In this document: positions 48,474 through 58,299 of the stretch, piece by piece | Layout: each line of letters begins with the position of its first letter | Position numbering within the stretch: the first letter of the stretch is position 1 | Assembly: GCA_947503145.1 (NCBI GenBank) | Contig: CANNCP010000005.1 | Span: 62,001 to 126,000, forward strand | Reading direction: 5' to 3' | Source: an uncultured Roseovarius sp. | GTDB taxonomy: Bacteria; Pseudomonadota; Alphaproteobacteria; Rhodobacterales; Rhodobacteraceae | DNA: 64,000 nt | Notes under the pieces: model-generated | Told to the model about the DNA's origin: nothing | Databases searched by the model: none | Seen by the model: the letters and a program-made list of their open reading frames with translations, nothing else | Program-made: the position numbers and the translations under genes

Positions 48474-50429
48474 ATGGGTATTTCAGAATTGCGGCAGATG
48501 GACGCGCAGTCTCTGGAAGCTGCCGGGGCGCTCAATGATCTGGGGCTTGATCTTGTGCGCGACGGCACGATCAGCTCCGCCGATGCGGCGCTGGCGCAAC
48601 TGGTCCAGCATCATTGCGATGCCTCGTTGGAAAAGGTGCTGGAGGCCGAAGGGCTGGCAGATCCCGCCGATCTGCTGGCCGCGCAGGCCCGCCGGGCCAG
48701 GACCGATGTAATGGATCCCGCCGAACTGTCGGCCGGTGCCACTGTTCTGCCCGGAGTCGATCCGCGCCTATTGCTGAAACATGCGGCAGTGCCCGTGACG
48801 CGGGCGAACGGGGCATCGGCCCTGGCAGTGGCCACGTCGGATACGCTGCGCGCACTCAAGGGAATGCTGCCCGACAGCGTCACTCGCCTGCCTGTCGTCA
48901 TCGCGCCACGACGCGATATTCAGGACCGGGTGGCGAACCTAAACCGCGCTGTGCTGAGACTGGCGGCGCAGGCCCGCGTGCCCGAGGCCGAGAGTTTTCG
49001 CACATGGCGCACCAGCCCGTACCGGCGCCTTGCCGTGACGCTGGGGGCGATGGCGCTCTGCCTCGTGCTGACTCTGCTCTTTCCAACTGTCGTCTTTGGG
49101 GTGTTCGCAGGGTGGGCAGCGCTGACGCTGGTGGTGTCCTTCGGGTTGCGCATGGCGGCCTTTATCGCGCGTATGACGCTCGGCCCGGTCGAGGGTGACG
49201 CACCGGCCGCGGCGCCCACCCAGAAACTGCCCAAAGTGTCGGTCCTGGTTCCGCTCTTTCGTGAGACCGAGATCGCGCATGCGCTGGTGACACGGCTGAC
49301 ACGGCTGACCTACCCCAAATGCCTGCTCGACGTCATTCTGGTGCTCGAAGAAAACGACACGATGACACAGAAGACCCTGGCCGAGATCGACCTGCCGCCG
49401 TGGATGCGCGCGGTGATCGTGCCGGATGGACAGCCACGCACCAAGCCGCGTGCGATGAACTATGCGCTGGATTTCTGCGAAGGTGACATCATCGGGATCT
49501 TTGATGCCGAGGATTCGCCCGATCCCGACCAGATCACGCAAGTAGCGCGCCGGTTCCAGGCCGCTCCGCCCGAAGTCGCGTGCCTGCAGGGCATCCTGGA
49601 TTATTACAACCCGCGCCAGAACTGGCTCGCGCGGTGTTTCAGCATCGAATACGCCGCCTGGTTCCGGGTCATGCTGCCCGGGCTCGCACGGCTAGGCTTT
49701 GCCATTCCGCTGGGCGGCACCACGCTCTATTTTCGTCGCCCCGCGCTGGAGGCGCTGGGTGGGTGGGACGCGCATAACGTGACCGAAGATGCCGATCTGG
49801 GCTTTCGCCTGGCACGGCACGGCTACCGGACCGAAATCATCGGCACGGTCACCGGCGAAGAGGCGAATTGCCGCATCTGGCCCTGGGTCAAACAGCGCTC
49901 GCGCTGGCTCAAGGGATACATGACCACATATCTGGTACATATGCGCAGGCCCCGACAGCTATACTGGCAATTGGGCGCGCTCAGGTTCTGGGGCTTTCAG
50001 GCGCATTTTGTCTCTGCCCTGTCGCAGTTTTTTCTGGCGCCGTTCCTGTGGTCGTTCTGGTTGATCCTGCTGGGATTGCCGCATCCTCTGGACCCGCTGA
50101 TTTCGCGCGATATGTTGATCATGCTTGGCCGACTCTTTCTCGCGGTTGAACTGCTGAACATCGCGATCTATGTCGTCGCGGTTTCAGGACGGTATCATCG
50201 CCACCTCATACCCTGGGTCCCGACCATGCATTTCTACACACCGCTCGGGACCGTCGCCGCCTACAAGGCGCTCTACGAGCTGATTTTTGCGCCGTTCTTC
50301 TGGGACAAGACGAGCCACGGCCATTCTCTGGCTAGTACCGGAGGCATCAAAGGCGCGCAGGTACCCGGCTCAGATCGTGGATTCGACCTCGCCGGAATCC
50401 AGCTTAAGACGCGTCACGAACGCTTTTGA
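48474..50429 (+). CDS. Family 2 glycosyltransferase with MshEN-like N-domain
   Basis: 651-residue membrane glycosyltransferase. Residues about 35-160 look like the N-terminal domain of type II/IV secretion ATPases (MshEN; LLKHAAVPVTRANG near 100-113), which can bind cyclic-di-GMP. TM helices lie at about 187-205 and 208-230. The GT2 core follows: DAED at 344-347, TEDADLGFR at 437-445, QRSRW at 474-478 (QxxRW). Several helices follow at the C-terminus. This architecture fits a processive polysaccharide synthase regulated by c-di-GMP. Tandem CtrA boxes are upstream. Confidence 0.9.
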   Translation: MGISELRQMDAQSLEAAGALNDLGLDLVRDGTISSADAALAQLVQHHCDASLEKVLEAEGLADPADLLAAQARRARTDVMDPAELSAGATVLPGVDPRLLLKHAAVPVTRANGASALAVATSDTLRALKGMLPDSVTRLPVVIAPRRDIQDRVANLNRAVLRLAAQARVPEAESFRTWRTSPYRRLAVTLGAMALCLVLTLLFPTVVFGVFAGWAALTLVVSFGLRMAAFIARMTLGPVEGDAPAAAPTQKLPKVSVLVPLFRETEIAHALVTRLTRLTYPKCLLDVILVLEENDTMTQKTLAEIDLPPWMRAVIVPDGQPRTKPRAMNYALDFCEGDIIGIFDAEDSPDPDQITQVARRFQAAPPEVACLQGILDYYNPRQNWLARCFSIEYAAWFRVMLPGLARLGFAIPLGGTTLYFRRPALEALGGWDAHNVTEDADLGFRLARHGYRTEIIGTVTGEEANCRIWPWVKQRSRWLKGYMTTYLVHMRRPRQLYWQLGALRFWGFQAHFVSALSQFFLAPFLWSFWLILLGLPHPLDPLISRDMLIMLGRLFLAVELLNIAIYVVAVSGRYHRHLIPWVPTMHFYTPLGTVAAYKALYELIFAPFFWDKTSHGHSLASTGGIKGAQVPGSDRGFDLAGIQLKTRHERF

Positions 50430-51014
50430 GATATGTGCGCGCAGGGCGGCGCGCGCAGCGGCGCTATCGCGCGCCTCGATAGCGCGCACGATCGCGTCAT
50501 GTTCGGCGATGGCCGCTGCGTCGCGCCCCACGGCAGCCAGCGACGTGGTAGCGATCAGGGCCATCGACCGGTGCACGAGGCCCAGTTGCTGCATCAGGAA
50601 CCGGTTGTGCGAGGCCAGATGTATCTGCTTGTGAAACCGCCGGTTTGCGCGGGCCATCGCGCCGGGATTACCGACCAGCATGCGATCCTTTTCGACCATG
50701 TCGCGCAGTACGCGCATTTCCTCTTCGGTGGCGTGGTGCGCGGCCAGGCTGGCGGCCAGCCCTTCCAGTTCGGCACGCACGACGTAGAGTTCGGCCCGTT
50801 GATTGTGATCGAGCGACGACACGATCAGGCTGCGCCCGTCGCGCGTCAGCAGCGATTGTGTCTCGAGGCGCTGCAGCGCCTCGCGGATAGGGGTGCGCGA
50901 CACGCCCAGCCGCTCTGCCAGATCGCTTTCGACAAGCCGATCGCCGGGTTTGTATACGCCCTCATCAATCGCCTCCAGGATCAGCGAATAGGCATCGGTT
51001 GAGGCAGGTTTCAT
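50370..51014 (-). CDS. GntR-family (FCD) transcriptional regulator
   Basis: HTH at about 25-60 (DRLVESDLAERLGVSRTPIREALQ), then the FCD all-helical ligand domain from about 85 (ELYVVRAELEGLAASLA, ANRRFHKQIHLASHN, HDAIVRAIEARDSAAARAAL). FCD regulators respond to organic acids. The start is taken at ATG 51014; the frame is open further upstream. Its 3' end overlaps that of the glycosyltransferase by 60 bp. It is divergent from the nucleotidase gene. Confidence 0.9.
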   Translation of the reverse strand: MKPASTDAYSLILEAIDEGVYKPGDRLVESDLAERLGVSRTPIREALQRLETQSLLTRDGRSLIVSSLDHNQRAELYVVRAELEGLAASLAAHHATEEEMRVLRDMVEKDRMLVGNPGAMARANRRFHKQIHLASHNRFLMQQLGLVHRSMALIATTSLAAVGRDAAAIAEHDAIVRAIEARDSAAARAALRAHISKAFVTRLKLDSGEVESTI

Positions 51015-51124
51015 AAGGGCTTGTCCGGTTGCGTGCTGCATATCCGAGACAGTACGCGCGTGCTGCCTGCGCAATCAACCCCGCTTGCATTGTCAGCGCC
51101 GTCAATACGCACTAAATCTGCCCC

Positions 51125-51769
51125 ATGCCAAAGCTGTCCTTCTCTCACGTCAACTCTTGGGTCTTTGACCTCGACAACACGCTGTATCCGCCGCAGGTGC
51201 GCCTGTTCGATCAGATCGAGGTTAAAATGACCGCCTTTGTGATGACCGCGCTGGGCGTGACCCATGCCGAGGCGGACAGGTTGCGCCACCACTATTGGTT
51301 GACCCATGGTACCACGCTGGCGGGGCTGATGCGCGAGCACGGCGTCGATCCGGGACCCTATCTGACGGATGTGCACGACATATCGTTCGATCAGCTGGAA
51401 CCGGACGCCCACCTTCGCGCGCAGATCGCCGCTCTGCCGGGACGCAAGATCGTCTATACCAATGGCTGCGCGCCCTATGCCGAGCGGGTGATCGCCGCGC
51501 GTGGTCTCGCGGGCAGTTTTGATGCGGTCTACGGCGTCGAGCATGCCGGGTTCCTGCCCAAGCCGGAGCGCGCAGCCTTTGATGCGGTCTTTGCCGCGGA
51601 CGGGCTGGCACCCGAAAGCGCTGCGATGTTCGAGGATGACGCGCGCAATCTGGAGGCACCACACCAGATGGGTCTGCGCACCGTGCATGTGGCCCCCGCG
51701 CCACAGCCCGCCCCGCACATTCACCACCATACCGACGACCTTGGCGGATTTCTGGCCCGGCTGGTCTGA
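51125..51769 (+). CDS. Pyrimidine 5'-nucleotidase (HAD family)
   Basis: Dephosphorylates UMP/CMP-like nucleotides. Motif I FDLDNTLY is at 14-21 (SWVFDLDNTLYPP), motif II TNGC near 111, motif III Lys in LPKPERAAF, and motif IV MFEDDARNL. Length 214 and FDLDNTLYP identify the SDT1/PHM8-like class. Not in an operon. Confidence 0.92.
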   Translation: MPKLSFSHVNSWVFDLDNTLYPPQVRLFDQIEVKMTAFVMTALGVTHAEADRLRHHYWLTHGTTLAGLMREHGVDPGPYLTDVHDISFDQLEPDAHLRAQIAALPGRKIVYTNGCAPYAERVIAARGLAGSFDAVYGVEHAGFLPKPERAAFDAVFAADGLAPESAAMFEDDARNLEAPHQMGLRTVHVAPAPQPAPHIHHHTDDLGGFLARLV

Positions 51770-51783
51770 TTAAAACGTTGCGC

Positions 51784-51828
51784 GCGTTTCGTCCTTGTTT
51801 AATGGCTCAGGTCAAAGGAGAAACACTT
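51784..51828 (+). repeat. CTCAGGT-type hairpin after the nucleotidase
   Basis: Left arm GCGTTTCGTCCTTG (51784-51797), right part CTCAGGTCAAAGGAGAAACACTT (51806-51828) broken here as CTCAGGT at 51806 and GAAACACTT at 51820. It belongs to the same dispersed repeat set as 27983 and 35063. Confidence 0.5.
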
Positions 51829-51929
51829 TGGTACTGCGGCAATTCGCGCGGGCTGCGAGCGCTATACTTTGGCGGCACACATCCTATCTCTAGCGTGTAG
51901 AACAACTGGCAGAAAGGACCCGACCCGAC

Positions 51930-52148
51930 ATGACTCCCGCAGATACCAGCACCGAGGCCGCCGAGCACGATCAGACGAAACCGACCGAGGCCAAGCAGAC
52001 CAACGCGATCTTGATCGCGGTGCTTCTGGTGCTCATTGCCTGGGGTGTTGCCGTGGCCATCTGGGGCCTGCCCGGCCTCTATATTCCGGCGATCGGCCTG
52101 GTACCCGTGGTCTTTGGCGGTCTGCTCCTGCTGACCATGGGCAAATAG
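51930..52148 (+). CDS. Small membrane protein
   Basis: 72 residues: an acidic, Thr/Glu-rich N-terminal part (1-24) and two helices at about 25-45 (AILIAVLLVLIAWGVAVAIW) and 49-68 (LYIPAIGLVPVVFGGLLLLT). AGAAAGGA lies about 12 nt upstream of the ATG. Function not recognised; the next gene, the FAD monooxygenase, begins 62 bp later. Confidence 0.75.
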   Translation: MTPADTSTEAAEHDQTKPTEAKQTNAILIAVLLVLIAWGVAVAIWGLPGLYIPAIGLVPVVFGGLLLLTMGK

Positions 52149-52210
52149 CGCGGGGGCTGGCGCCCATGCAATACGGCGGGTATTCTGACCACTCGGAGAG
52201 GACGACACAT

Positions 52211-53407
52211 ATGACAGACGTGGACATCGTGATATCGGGCGGCGGAGTCGCCGGTCTGACTGCTGCGGCGGTGTTCGGCAGCGCCGGGTTTTCGGTGCTC
52301 TGTGTCGATCCGGCCCCGCCGATCACGGCCCGCGATGCCGAAGGGGCGGATTTGCGCAGCACCGCCTTTCTGCAGCCGGCACGGACCCTGCTGGAAGAGG
52401 CCGGGCTCTGGGCGCGGCTGGCGGATCACGCGGCACCGCTTGAGATCATGCGAATCGTCGATGCGGGCGGCGATCTGGCAGCGCCGCGTTCGGTTCACGA
52501 TTTCGAGGCGTCCGAGCTGTCAGACGCACCCTTTGGCTGGAACCTGCCCAACTGGCTGCTCAGGCGCGAGATGACCGCGCATCTGGACAGTCTGCCAGCG
52601 GTCGAATTCCGCCCCGGTACAGGCACGGCGGGTCTGCTGACACGTGAGGCCGAGGCGCGCGTGCGCCTCAGTGATGGCAGCGCCGTGCGCACCCGGCTGG
52701 TGATCGCGGCGGACGGGCGCGGCTCGCCCATACGCGAGGCTGCGGGGATCACGACCAGGGTGACGCGCTACGGGCAGAAGGCGCTGGCCTTTGCCGTGAC
52801 CCACCCGATCCCGCATGGCAACATGTCCACCGAAATCCACCGCAGCGGTGGGCCGTTCACACTGGTGCCGCTACCCGATTACAAGGGCATGCCGTCCTCG
52901 GCCGTGATCTGGATGGAGCACGGCCCCGAGGCACTGCGCCTTGCCACGCTGGAGCAGGATGCGTTCGAGACCGAGATGAGCGAACGCAGCTGTCACCTCT
53001 TCGGCCCGCTGACGCTGACCTCGCGCCGGACGGTCTGGCCGATCATCAGTCAGGTTGCGGCGCGCATGTCCGGTGAACGCGTGGCACTGGTGGCGGAGGC
53101 GGCGCATGTGGTCCCGCCGATCGGCGCGCAGGGGCTGAACATGAGCCTGGGCGACATGCGCGTGTTGCGCGATCTGGCCGTTGCCGCGCCCGAGCGGTTG
53201 GGCGATGCGGCGATGCTGGATGCCTACCACCGCAAGCGGCACGGCGAAGTGCGCGCGCGGGTGGCGGGGATCGACCTGCTCAATCGTGTCTCGATGGCGG
53301 GTGCACAGCCGCTGCGCGATGCGCGGGCGATGGGGCTGAACGCGATCCACGCCATTGCGCCGGTGCGCAAGGCACTGATGCAACTGGGGCTCGGCATGCG
53401 CCCCTGA
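52211..53407 (+). CDS. UbiH/UbiF/VisC-family FAD monooxygenase
   Basis: 398-residue flavoprotein, probably a ubiquinone-ring hydroxylase. FAD motifs: DIVISGGGVAGLTAA at 5-19, RLVIAADGRGSPIRE near 158-172, and ALVAEAAHVVPPIGAQGLNM near 295-315. The usual Asp in GDAAH is Glu-Ala-Ala-His here. RBS GAGAGGA upstream of ATG 52211. Which ring position it hydroxylates cannot be read. Confidence 0.9.
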   Translation: MTDVDIVISGGGVAGLTAAAVFGSAGFSVLCVDPAPPITARDAEGADLRSTAFLQPARTLLEEAGLWARLADHAAPLEIMRIVDAGGDLAAPRSVHDFEASELSDAPFGWNLPNWLLRREMTAHLDSLPAVEFRPGTGTAGLLTREAEARVRLSDGSAVRTRLVIAADGRGSPIREAAGITTRVTRYGQKALAFAVTHPIPHGNMSTEIHRSGGPFTLVPLPDYKGMPSSAVIWMEHGPEALRLATLEQDAFETEMSERSCHLFGPLTLTSRRTVWPIISQVAARMSGERVALVAEAAHVVPPIGAQGLNMSLGDMRVLRDLAVAAPERLGDAAMLDAYHRKRHGEVRARVAGIDLLNRVSMAGAQPLRDARAMGLNAIHAIAPVRKALMQLGLGMRP

Positions 53408-53421
53408 TTGCTCTTCGCGCC

Positions 53422-53455
53422 CTTGCGGGCCTACTATGCGAAGGCGGCCCGCAAG
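53422..53455. terminator. Bidirectional hairpin between convergent genes
   Basis: Perfect 10-bp arms CTTGCGGGCC (53422-53431) and GGCCCGCAAG (53446-53455) with a 14-nt loop. It is between the UbiH-like and class V aminotransferase stops. No T-run on either side, so termination is inferred from position. Confidence 0.5.
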
Positions 53456-53473
53456 AGACGAAAAAGCGGCGGA

Positions 53474-54601
53474 TCAGAGCACCTTGTTCAGCACCGCCTC
53501 AAGCCGCGCCTGTGCAGCGGGCACGTCGTAGAGCTTGTCCAGACCGAACAGGCCCAGCCGGAAGGTGCGGAAGCCCTCGGGTTCATTGCATTGCAGCGGC
53601 ACCCCCGCCGCGATCTGCATGCCCTGTGCTGCGAATTTGCTGCCGTTCTGGATGTCGGGATCATCGGTATAGGTGACGACGACGCCCGGCGCGCCAAAGC
53701 CGTCGGCGGCCACGGATGTGAGCCCCCTGTCGGCCAGCATGCTGCGCACGCCGTCGCCCAGCGCCCACTGCGCCTCGCGCAGCCGTTCGAACCCATATTG
53801 CTGCGTCTCCAGCATCGTGTCGCGAAAGGCCTGCAGCGCGTCAGTGGGCATCGTCGCGTGATAGGCATGCCCCCCGTTTTCATAGGCCATCATGATCTGG
53901 TGCCATTTCTTCAGATCGAGGGCAAAGCTGTTCGACGTGGTCGCCTGCAGCCTCTCGACCGCGCGGGCCGACATCATCACCAGGCCCGCCGAAGGCGAGG
54001 CCGACCAGCCTTTTTGCGGGGCCGAGATCAGGACATCGACACCCGTCGCCTGCATGTCAATCCAGGCACAGCCGGACGCGATGCAATCTAGCACCATCAG
54101 CGCACCGACCTCATGCGCGGCGTCGGCCAGCGCGGTGATGTAGTCGTCGGGCAGGATCAGCCCGGCGGATGTCTCTACATGCGGGGCAAAGACCACATCG
54201 GGCCGCGCCTCGCGGATTTTGGCGGTCACTTCGTCGATCGGTGCGGGGGCAAAGGGTGCGGTGGCACCATTGCCGGTCTGGCGGGCCATGCACACGGTCT
54301 GGTCGGCGGTAAATTTGCCCGCATCGAAAATCTGCGTCCAACGGTAGGAGAACCAGCCATTGCGCACGATCAGCGCATGGGCATCCGCGCCGAACTGTCG
54401 CGCGACCGCCTCCATCGCATAGCTGCCGCCACCGGGGACCAGCGCCACCGCATCGGCCTTGTAGACCTCTTTCAGCATGCCCGATATGTCACGCATGACC
54501 TGTTGAAAGCTGGCCGACATATGGTTCAACGAACGGTCGGTGAAAACCACCGAATATTCCAGCAGGCCATCGGGATCGACAGTATCAAGAAGGGCAGTCA
54601 T
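53474..54601 (-). CDS. Class V PLP-dependent aminotransferase
   Basis: 375-residue fold-type I aminotransferase related to alanine-glyoxylate or serine-pyruvate transaminase and to 2-aminoethylphosphonate enzymes. VPGGGSYAMEAVARQF near 55-70 is the PLP-phosphate loop; the Schiff-base Lys lies in DVLISAPQKGWSASPSAG. The start ATG 54601 has GGAG 9 nt upstream. Two Lrp genes lie upstream in the same direction, so it may be their target. Substrate not determined. Confidence 0.9.
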   Translation of the reverse strand: MTALLDTVDPDGLLEYSVVFTDRSLNHMSASFQQVMRDISGMLKEVYKADAVALVPGGGSYAMEAVARQFGADAHALIVRNGWFSYRWTQIFDAGKFTADQTVCMARQTGNGATAPFAPAPIDEVTAKIREARPDVVFAPHVETSAGLILPDDYITALADAAHEVGALMVLDCIASGCAWIDMQATGVDVLISAPQKGWSASPSAGLVMMSARAVERLQATTSNSFALDLKKWHQIMMAYENGGHAYHATMPTDALQAFRDTMLETQQYGFERLREAQWALGDGVRSMLADRGLTSVAADGFGAPGVVVTYTDDPDIQNGSKFAAQGMQIAAGVPLQCNEPEGFRTFRLGLFGLDKLYDVPAAQARLEAVLNKVL

Positions 54602-54747
54602 GGGATGTATCTCCGTTATCTGAGCTATCTTTCGTGCTAGCGCGACACGCGCCGAAAGGCAAAGCATAGATTGTCACGGCCCATCCCACGCCCTGCCCCG
54701 GATCGTCCGCACAAGGCCGCCGACACGTGCGGAATCTACGCTCTCGC

Positions 54748-55206
54748 TCAGCCGATCGGGCCGGGGCGCCGCTCTTCGCTGAGCAGCACATTGGCCTCGA
54801 CGTCGCCGACACCGGGCAGGGCCATGATCCGCCGCCGCAGTACCCGCTCGAAATCGGCGATGTCGCGCGCCACGATCCGCAGGCGGTAATCATAGACACC
54901 CAGGATGTGCTCGACTGTCTGCACCTCGGGGATAGCGCTCACCGCACGCTCGAAATCCTCCAGGCTGACGCGGCCCTTGGTCGCCAGCTTCACCCCCAGA
55001 AATACCGATACGCCAAAGCCCAATCGCTCGCGGTCCAGATCCAGCCGCTGGCCAGCGATCACACCGGTTTCGCGCAGCCGTTTTATCCGCCGCCAGGTGG
55101 CGGGTTGTGACAGGCCCAGCTTTCGACCCAATGCGCTGGCGCTCTGCGTGGCATCCTGTACCAGCGCGCGCAAAATGCGCCGATCCACCGTGTCCAGTTC
55201 GATCAT
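54748..55206 (-). CDS. Lrp/AsnC-family regulator (second of pair)
   Basis: 152-residue regulator with N-terminal HTH (DTVDRRILRALVQDATQSASAL then GRKLGLSQPATWRRIKRLRE) and a C-terminal RAM domain (about 70-140) that binds amino acids. It overlaps the first Lrp gene by 4 bp, so their products may form mixed oligomers. Target unknown; candidates are the aminotransferase downstream and its own pair. Confidence 0.92.
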   Translation of the reverse strand: MIELDTVDRRILRALVQDATQSASALGRKLGLSQPATWRRIKRLRETGVIAGQRLDLDRERLGFGVSVFLGVKLATKGRVSLEDFERAVSAIPEVQTVEHILGVYDYRLRIVARDIADFERVLRRRIMALPGVGDVEANVLLSEERRPGPIG

Positions 55207-55658
55207 AGCGGCAACACCTCGTCCGATTTGATCCGCGACAGGTGCATCAGTGCCTCAATTTCGTTGATATGCGGCAAGGTCAGGATAGCCGTGCGATAAA
55301 TCTGCCGATAATGCGTCATGTCGCTCGCGATCACCGCCAGACGGTAATCCACCCGCCCCAAAAAGGTCTGCACTTCGACAACTTCGGGCACAGCACGAGC
55401 GGCTTCGCCAAATTCGTCAAAAGCGCGAGGCTGCGACTTGTCCAGTGTCACCCGCACCGAAACTTCGATCTCATATCCCAGCGCGCGCCAATCAATCACC
55501 GCACGGTTGGCGCGAATGACCCCGGTGGTTTGCATCCGGCTGAGTCGCCGTGCGCAGGTGGCCGGCGTGACCCCCGCAAGATCGGCAAGCTCGGACGGGC
55601 TGACGCCCGGATCGCGCTGATAATGACGTAAAAGACGGCGGTCCAGATCATCGAGCAT
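55203..55658 (-). CDS. Lrp/AsnC-family regulator (first of pair)
   Basis: About 151 residues. HTH at 5-50 (DLDRRLLRHYQRDPGVSPSE, LADLAGVTPATCARRLSRMQ) and RAM domain after about 70. The start ATG at 55658 is chosen because it begins the HTH; the frame is open 37 codons earlier. It overlaps its neighbour as ATGA. Only about 30% of residues appear shared with the second Lrp protein, so the pair are not a recent duplication. Confidence 0.92.
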   Translation of the reverse strand: MLDDLDRRLLRHYQRDPGVSPSELADLAGVTPATCARRLSRMQTTGVIRANRAVIDWRALGYEIEVSVRVTLDKSQPRAFDEFGEAARAVPEVVEVQTFLGRVDYRLAVIASDMTHYRQIYRTAILTLPHINEIEALMHLSRIKSDEVLPL

Positions 55659-55932
55659 TGGAATGGTCCCCTTTGCGGAAGTGCTCAACATTCTATTCGC
55701 AAGTAGCGCCGGATAGGTCAAATTCATTCCCCCACCCAATCGCGCACAACCCAAGCAAAGCGCCGCCAATAATCGTCACTGACATGAGCGATCTAATTGC
55801 CCCTCGACATCCAACGCACTATAGTTGTTAGGAAATGTTCCGGTCGATGGCATCAGACCGTCGCCGAGCATCGAGCAGGACACGACTCGTGCCGCGAAAG
55901 CCGCAGCACCGAGCAGACAACAGGCTGACGAC

Positions 55933-57060
55933 ATGGTCGAACGGACTATTCACATACTCGCCAAGAGCGACATTTCGGTGGTGCGCGATCTCAATGGTAA
56001 GTCTGCGGATAATACCATTGGTGATGCGCTGAACGGCGATGCGTTTGCTTGGGAAAACCCCAGCGACCTCAGCCTGACGTTCTCGGGAGCCACCACTGCC
56101 ATTTCGTTTGATGATGCCGATGGGCTGTTAAAGGACGACCCGTTTTCAGGCAATAGGGTCATTGATCAGCAATTGACGGAACCCGTCACGATCAACGGCA
56201 CCACCTACACGCCCAGCACTGAAACCATCCGCTGGAAGGACGACCCTCCCCCGGTCAACGTCGAAGCCGAGTACAAAGTCACGCTGTATGACGACAGCGG
56301 GACCGCCTATCAGATGGTCGGCGTCTCTATTACCGAAGGATATTCCACCTCTGTCGTGGGCGTCATGTTCGACGGGCCCGCGCCGCCTGCGGGTACGACG
56401 CTGCATTACATTCAAGGGGTTTCCAGCTATACCGGCACCGGGCAAAGTATCGTTATACCCGATGACGTGCCCTGCTTTCTTGCCGGAACGCTGATTGAGA
56501 CGCCGAGCGGGCCGCGCCCGATCGAGACGTTGCATGTTGGCGCGCAGGTTCTGACCCTGGATCGGGGCGTGCAGACCATTCGGTGGATCGGGTGCAGCAG
56601 CGTTTGCGGGCTGGGGGAACTGGCCCCGGTGCGCATCAAGGCCGGGGCGCTGGGTAACCATCGTGACCTCTACCTGTCCCCTCAGCACCGGGTTCTGCTG
56701 CGCTCTACCTTGGCCGAGCTGTATTTTGGACAGTGTGATGTCTTGGTTCCGGCCATATCGCTGGTGGATGGCGATCGCGTTCGCCAAAGCCCGATGCGTC
56801 GTGCGACCTATGTACATCTGGCGCTCGACACTCACAGCATGATCTATTCCGAAGGCATCGCCACCGAGACACTGTTTCCCGGCGCGATGGCGCTAAATGC
56901 GCTAAGCCCTGCCGCACGCCGCGAACTATGCGCGGTATTTCCCGACTTCGAGGCATCGTCCCACCAGCTCTGTCGCCTTGGCCTGTCGATGAAAGAGGCC
57001 CGGTATCTGACCCGCCGCAGTGCACATGAACGGGGCAAACAGTCCGTTTGCCTTGCATAG
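55933..57060 (+). CDS. Hint-domain (hedgehog/intein) protein
   Basis: 375 residues. The Hint domain begins at Cys181 in PCFLAGTLIETPSG and runs to about 330 with LYLSPQHRVLL and TYVHLALDTHSMIY. The first 180 residues (about) are a unique N-terminal region with no signal, rich in Asp/Thr. Hint proteins of this type are common in roseobacters and may self-cleave at the Cys; function is unknown. Start chosen at ATG 55933; a TTG at 55825 is less likely. Confidence 0.85.
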   Translation: MVERTIHILAKSDISVVRDLNGKSADNTIGDALNGDAFAWENPSDLSLTFSGATTAISFDDADGLLKDDPFSGNRVIDQQLTEPVTINGTTYTPSTETIRWKDDPPPVNVEAEYKVTLYDDSGTAYQMVGVSITEGYSTSVVGVMFDGPAPPAGTTLHYIQGVSSYTGTGQSIVIPDDVPCFLAGTLIETPSGPRPIETLHVGAQVLTLDRGVQTIRWIGCSSVCGLGELAPVRIKAGALGNHRDLYLSPQHRVLLRSTLAELYFGQCDVLVPAISLVDGDRVRQSPMRRATYVHLALDTHSMIYSEGIATETLFPGAMALNALSPAARRELCAVFPDFEASSHQLCRLGLSMKEARYLTRRSAHERGKQSVCLA

Positions 57061-57128
57061 TGGCGAAGCATGATATTTTCATGACTATAGATCTGCGGGC
57101 ATGAAAATAGATTAACTAGCGCAGTTGA

Positions 57129-58223
<1,095 letters not shown>

Positions 58224-58246
58224 TCACTGCGACATAGCTTTCCATG

Positions 58247-58274
58247 GGGGCATCCGGTTTCGGGTGCCCCTTTT
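58247..58274 (+). terminator. Intrinsic terminator of ilvC
   Basis: Stem GGGGCATCCG / CGGGTGCCCC, ten pairs with one G-T wobble, 4-nt loop GTTT, then TTTT. It starts 23 bp after the ilvC stop. Confidence 0.75.
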
Positions 58275-58299
58275 GACTTTCACCCGCCGGAGCGTCCCG

